DNA from: Microbispora catharanthi
GTDB taxonomy: Bacteria; Actinomycetota; Actinomycetes; Streptosporangiales; Streptosporangiaceae
DNA: 64,000 bases
Assembly (NCBI RefSeq): GCF_006334915.2
Contig: NZ_VDMA02000001.1
Coordinates: 620,001 to 684,000 of the forward strand
Direction of reading: 5' to 3'
Shown here in pieces: positions 60,606 through 64,000 of this stretch. Below the pieces are notes generated by a model. That model had not been told where the DNA came from. It saw only the letters and a list, made by a program, of their open reading frames with translations, and did not search any database. How positions within the stretch are numbered: the first letter of the stretch is position 1; each line of letters opens with the position of its first letter. The translations under genes and the position numbers were made by a program.

Positions 60606-61427
60606 TCAGGCCCGTACGGCCCGGCCGGCGACGGGCCGGGAACGGCGTTCCGGACGCCAGGTGGAGACGAGGGCGGCCGCGAGGAGGAGTTCGGCGATGT
60701 CGCCGCCGTAGTACATGATCTCCGCGCCGCTCCGGACCTCGGAGACGGGCGCGTGGACGTCCACCCAGAAGCCGCCGTACATCAGCTGTGCGACGACCGC
60801 GTGCGCGGCGATGGCGCAGCCGAGGTAGACCAGGCGGGCCCGGACGCCGGGCCGGGCGGGCGCGGGGTCGGGACCGGCGATGACGTGCGCGAACAGGCAG
60901 CCCGACAGCAGGAAGTGCGCGTGCAGCAGCCAGTGCCCGGCGGGCAGGGCCGTGACGGCGTTGTAGAGCGGGGTGAAGTAGAGCACGACGAGGCTGCCGG
61001 TGGACAGCAGCAGGGCGGTCGCCGGATGGGTCAGCAGCCGGCCGGGACGGCTGTGCACGACGGCGGACAGCCGTCGCGCGCCGGCGGCGGGCAGGGTCCG
61101 CAGCAGCAGGGTGACCGGGGCGCCCAGCACCAGGGCGAGCGGGGCGTACATGCCGATGAGCATGTGCTGGACCATGTGGCCGCGGAAGTCGGCGTGGGCG
61201 AAGGAGGCGAGGGGCGGCAGGAGCGCCACGGCCACCAGCGCGAGCCCGGTGGCGAAGCCGGCCGTACGCCACCGGCTCCAGCCCACGACCGGGTTGCGGC
61301 GGCGCGCCCTCCGGACCAGGTGCAGATAGGCGAGCAGGGCGAGGACCGGCGGCAGCACGCCGGACAGACCCGCGGAGTGCGTGCCGTGACCCATCAGGCT
61401 GTGGTCCATCACGTCGTGGTTGATCAC
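60606..61427 (-). CDS. Cytochrome c oxidase assembly-type membrane protein (CtaG_Bacillus/Caa3_CtaG)
   Basis: The 273-residue protein has seven or so TM segments. Conserved elements are FRGHMVQHMLIGMYAPLALVLGAPVTLLLR, GHWLLHAHFLLSGCLFAHVIAGPDPAPARPGVRARLVYLGCAIAAHAVVAQLMYG and YYGGDIAELLLAAALVSTWRP, all with His residues typical of the Caa3_CtaG family that assists copper insertion into oxidases. No oxidase genes are nearby; it is paired with DUF2243 11 bp upstream. Confidence 0.9.
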   Translation of the reverse strand: MINHDVMDHSLMGHGTHSAGLSGVLPPVLALLAYLHLVRRARRRNPVVGWSRWRTAGFATGLALVAVALLPPLASFAHADFRGHMVQHMLIGMYAPLALVLGAPVTLLLRTLPAAGARRLSAVVHSRPGRLLTHPATALLLSTGSLVVLYFTPLYNAVTALPAGHWLLHAHFLLSGCLFAHVIAGPDPAPARPGVRARLVYLGCAIAAHAVVAQLMYGGFWVDVHAPVSEVRSGAEIMYYGGDIAELLLAAALVSTWRPERRSRPVAGRAVRA

Positions 61428-61437
61428 GCGGGGTCCG

Positions 61438-61989
61438 TCACGCCGGGGTCTCGGCCGGGAGCTCGGCCGGGTCGAAGGACCGGCCGCTGCGCGCGAGCAG
61501 GTAGCCCCCGGCGAGCAGCAGCGCGCCCAGGACGAGGAAACCGATGTCCCACCAGAGTTGATAGGGACCGCCGTGGACGTGGTGGATGGCCAGGATGTGG
61601 TGGTCCAGGACGCCTTCGACGAGATTGAAGATCCCCCAGCCGGCCAGGATCCACCCCCACAGCACCCGCGAGGTCCACACCCGGCGCCGGTCGCGGGTGA
61701 CCCTGGAGTACAGGATCGCGAGGCCGACGAGCACCGCGAGCCAGCACACGGCGTGGAAGATGCCGTCCCACACGGTGTTCATCTCCAGCCCGGAGACGGT
61801 GCGGGGGTTGTAGTACCTCACCCCGATGCGGTCGCTGTCGGTGCTGCTCAGCATGTGATGCCACTGCAGGAGCTGGTGCAGCAGGATGCCGTCGACGAAC
61901 CCGCCGAGTCCCACCCCGAGCACGATGCCCGGCAGCCGCAGACTGACCGGCGTCACACCGGCCCGGGCCTCGCCCGCGGTGGTCGCCAT
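61438..61989 (-). CDS. DUF2243 membrane protein
   Basis: The 183-residue, four-TM protein has conserved histidines in or near membrane segments: GGFVDGILLHQLLQWHHMLS and NLVEGVLDHHILAIHHVHGG. The family is uncharacterised; the His pairs suggest a metal or haem site. It is usually found with the CtaG-like gene, as here, and the two are probably co-transcribed and translated together. Confidence 0.9.
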   Translation of the reverse strand: MATTAGEARAGVTPVSLRLPGIVLGVGLGGFVDGILLHQLLQWHHMLSSTDSDRIGVRYYNPRTVSGLEMNTVWDGIFHAVCWLAVLVGLAILYSRVTRDRRRVWTSRVLWGWILAGWGIFNLVEGVLDHHILAIHHVHGGPYQLWWDIGFLVLGALLLAGGYLLARSGRSFDPAELPAETPA

Positions 61990-62117
61990 CGCCGTGCCTC
62001 CGTCCCCTCCGCGCCGCTGTGCGGACTCCGCCAGGGCAGGTTCCCCGGACGCGAGGGTGTAGTCACGCAGGCACGCGCGGATCCACCGGCGGGCCTACCG
62101 ACTCTTTGAACAGCACC

Positions 62118-62885
62118 TCACCCGGCGGTGCGGGCGGCGACGAACGCCTCGATGCCGTCGAGCACGCGCTGCAGGCCGAACTCGAAGGCCTGGTCGGGGT
62201 CGTAGGCCGCGTTGTACGCCTCGCCCGCCGCCGCACCCACCCGGGCGGCGACCGGATGACGCCGGGGGTCGAACACCTTGGCCAGGTAGGGCGCGTGCGC
62301 GTACCACCACTGCTCGTCGGTGACGCCCGTGTCCCCCGGCGCCTGCGCCGCCTCCACCGCGCCCCGCGCCGCGCCGCTCACGTAGCCGTTCAGCAACGTG
62401 ACGACCGAGTCCATCTCGAGGTCGTCCAGGCCGATGCCGTCGACCGCCCGCAACTCGTAGTCGTACTTGGCGATGAGGTTGGGGCCCAGCGGGGGCCGGG
62501 TGACCGACGACACCTGCAGCATCCACGGGTGCCGCCGGTAGAGCGCCAGGTTCTCCCGCGCGATCAGCTCCAGCCTGCCCCGCCAGCCGCCCGGCACCTC
62601 CGCGGGTGCGGGCAGCTCGCCGTACGCGGTGTCGAGCATGACGTCGATCAACTCGGCCTTGCCCGGGACGTAGGTGTACAGGGACATCGTCCCCACCCCG
62701 AGCTGTTCGGCGACCTTGCGCATGGACAGCGCGGCCAGGCCCTCGGCGTCGGCGACCTCGATCGCCGCGCGCACGATCCGATCGACCCCGATCTCCGGCT
62801 TGCCCTTGCGCCCGGTCCGCTCGCCCGTGCGCCACAGCAGGGCCAGACTCCGCGCCGGGTCTCCCTGCGAGCTGTACTCCGTCAT
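62118..62885 (-). CDS. TetR/AcrR-family regulator with TetR_C_1-type domain
   Basis: The product is 255 residues. The helix-turn-helix is VDRIVRAAIEVADAEGLAALSMRKVAEQLGVGTMSLYTYVPGKAELIDVML. The C-terminal domain (LELIARENLALYRRHPWMLQV...LLNGYVSGAARGAVEAAQ) matches TetR_C_1/TetR-class-like repressors that control drug pumps. It is divergent from a DrrAB-type exporter with a clear operator between them. Confidence 0.93.
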   Translation of the reverse strand: MTEYSSQGDPARSLALLWRTGERTGRKGKPEIGVDRIVRAAIEVADAEGLAALSMRKVAEQLGVGTMSLYTYVPGKAELIDVMLDTAYGELPAPAEVPGGWRGRLELIARENLALYRRHPWMLQVSSVTRPPLGPNLIAKYDYELRAVDGIGLDDLEMDSVVTLLNGYVSGAARGAVEAAQAPGDTGVTDEQWWYAHAPYLAKVFDPRRHPVAARVGAAAGEAYNAAYDPDQAFEFGLQRVLDGIEAFVAARTAG

Positions 62886-62916
62886 CGCCTGCGAATTCTA
62901 TGCGCACCCTGATTCC

Positions 62917-62939
62917 GTATGCTGTACGGTACAGCGTAC
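62917..62939. promoter_or_regulatory. TetR operator of the DrrAB-type exporter
   Basis: Arms GTATGCTGTAC (62917-62927) and GTACAGCGTAC (62929-62939) around a single G form a 23-bp inverted repeat with one mismatched pair; the inner 15 bp are perfect. It lies 32 bp from the TetR start and 23 bp from the ATPase start. Confidence 0.7.
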
Positions 62940-62961
62940 TGGATCCTCGGGAGGAATCACG

Positions 62962-63948
62962 ATGACGTACGCGATCGCTGCCGAAGGGCTGCGCAAGCGA
63001 TACGGGCACACCCTCGCCCTCGACGGCGTCGACCTGGCCGTCGGCGAGGGCACGGTGCACGGCCTGCTCGGGCCGAACGGCGCCGGCAAGACCACCGCCG
63101 TCCGGATACTCACCACGCTGTCGCGCCCCGACGGCGGCGCGGCCCGGGTCGCCGGCTTCGACGTCGTACGGCAGGCCGCCGACGTACGCCGCGGCATCGG
63201 CCTGGTCGGCCAGCACGCCGCCCTCGACGAGGTCCTCAGCGGCAGGCAGAACCTCGTCATGTTCGGCCGCCTCCACCACCTGCGCCCGGCCGCGGCCCGC
63301 GCCCGTGCCGACGAGCTGCTCGCCCGGTTCGGCCTCGCCGACACCGACACCAAACCCGTCGGGCACTACTCCGGTGGCATGCGCCGCCGCCTCGACCTGG
63401 CGGTCGGCATGATCTGCTCCCCGCCGGTGCTGTTCCTCGACGAGCCCACCACCGGCCTGGACCCGCGCGGCCGCACCGAGGTGTGGGAGGCCGTCCGCGG
63501 CCTCGTCGCCGAGGGCACCACCGTGCTCCTCACCACCCAATACCTGGAGGAGGCCGACCAGCTGGCCTCCCGCGTCTCGGTCGTCGACGCCGGCCGCGTC
63601 GTCGCCGAGGGCTCCCCCGACGAGCTGAAGTCCGCGCTCGGCGGCGACCGCCTCGACGTCGTCGTGCGCCACACCGCCGACCTGCCCGCCGCCGCCGCGA
63701 TCGTCGGCCGGGTTACCGGCGCCCGGGGTGATGTGTCCGTCGACGTGGACGCCGACTCCCGCCGCGTCGGCGCACCCGTGCGCGACCGGTCCGCCGCGCT
63801 CCCCGAGGTCCTGCGCGCCCTCGACGCCGCAGGCATCACCGTCGAGGACATCGCCGTGCGACGGCCCACCCTGGACGAGGTCTTCCTCCACCTGACCGGC
63901 ACGGAGAACAGCACGGAGAACAGCACGAGAAAGGGAGCCGCGGCATGA
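62962..63948 (+). CDS. DrrA-like daunorubicin-resistance-type ABC ATPase
   Basis: The product is 328 residues from ATG 62962 (GGGAGGAA upstream). Walker A is GPNGAGKTT, then VRILTTLSRPDGGAARVAGFDVVRQAADVRRGIGLVGQHAALDEVLSGRQNLVMFGRL (DrrA signature), signature loop YSGGMRRRLDLAVGM, Walker B VLFLDEPTTGLDPRGR and H-loop VLLTTQYLEEADQLA. The C-terminal DUF4162 tail ends with a small duplicated TENSTENST. The stop overlaps the permease start (ATGA). Substrate unknown; drug or lipid export by analogy. Confidence 0.95.
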   Translation: MTYAIAAEGLRKRYGHTLALDGVDLAVGEGTVHGLLGPNGAGKTTAVRILTTLSRPDGGAARVAGFDVVRQAADVRRGIGLVGQHAALDEVLSGRQNLVMFGRLHHLRPAAARARADELLARFGLADTDTKPVGHYSGGMRRRLDLAVGMICSPPVLFLDEPTTGLDPRGRTEVWEAVRGLVAEGTTVLLTTQYLEEADQLASRVSVVDAGRVVAEGSPDELKSALGGDRLDVVVRHTADLPAAAAIVGRVTGARGDVSVDVDADSRRVGAPVRDRSAALPEVLRALDAAGITVEDIAVRRPTLDEVFLHLTGTENSTENSTRKGAAA

Positions 63949-64000
63949 GTATGACCGTCACCGCACCCGAGATCCCCCGCACCGCCGCCGCGCGGCTGCG
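63945..64000 (+). CDS. ABC-2 permease (DrrB-like), cut by the window end
   Basis: ATG 63945 overlaps the ATPase stop by 4 bp and opens MSMTVTAPEIPRTAAARL, a cytoplasmic N-terminal tail as in DrrB-type permeases. The rest lies outside the window. The assignment rests on position and the coupled start. Confidence 0.6.
   Translation, partial: MSMTVTAPEIPRTAAARL

Overview
The window is a very G+C-rich chromosomal segment with strong G/C third-position bias, GTG and TTG starts, 4-bp stop/start overlaps, a SARP/BTAD regulator, many ECF sigma factors, TetR/MarR/GntR/MerR regulators, Tat-secreted proteins and a truncated ISAs1-type transposase start. This fits a filamentous actinomycete, perhaps of the Streptosporangiales; the genus is inference only. 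I see no rRNA, tRNA, CRISPR array, prophage or complete biosynthetic cluster. The region looks like accessory or chromosome-arm DNA: small regulator-plus-effector modules separated by gene scars.

Layout. 0-4.3 kb: the 3' part of an aromatic FAD hydroxylase, an SDR divergent from an MmyB-type regulator, and an APH-family kinase. 4.3-9.3 kb: an overlapping operon (response regulator, histidine kinase, kinase) divergent from a MacB-like ABC exporter, with an 11-bp-period repeat between them. 9.4-11.8 kb: a NarL-type two-component system whose ABC ATPase is cut off just after Walker A. 12-19.9 kb: an FBP (EF-G-binding-like) protein, a crystallin-like secreted protein, DinB, DUF418, an azoreductase divergent from an ECF sigma factor with a textbook ECF41 promoter, a HemK-like methyltransferase, a fructosamine kinase and a DHFR-like reductase. 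20-25.4 kb: another ECF sigma, a MarR-MFS pair, DUF1330, IS debris and a hygromycin-kinase-like protein. 25.4-30.4 kb: a GntR-ABC-S41 protease-lipase run with serial 4-bp overlaps. 30.5-34.8 kb: MerR, an APC permease, an ArsR-arsenate reductase fusion with a VOC protein, and a Tat hemerythrin. 34.8-40.1 kb: an ECF41 sigma, a YhgE-like membrane protein, an NDH-2-like flavoprotein, and an ECF42 sigma with its DGPF/YCII partner. 40.4-48.2 kb: a TAP-like hydrolase, a TPR/degenerate aspartyl protease, an alpha/beta hydrolase, a SARP regulator, a lipoprotein and a YkgJ-like/pentapeptide fusion. 48.3-53.2 kb: a TetR-NTF2 pair, then a decaying island (LysR|SDR deletion fusion, frameshifted kinase, TetR with twin operators, HAMP-less kinase). 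53.4-58.8 kb: DUF998-YCII-ECF42, ArsR-SRPBCC, a methyltransferase and XRE-cupin. 58.9-64 kb: a KhtTU-like cation antiporter, CtaG-DUF2243, and TetR divergent from a DrrAB-type exporter that runs off the end.

Main themes. (1) Five ECF sigma factors carrying C-terminal extensions (SnoaL-like or TPR-like) lie within about 39 kb, several beside the partners typical of their groups. (2) Inverted-repeat operators can be read directly in front of most local regulators. (3) At least six genes are visibly broken, giving a record of deletions in progress.
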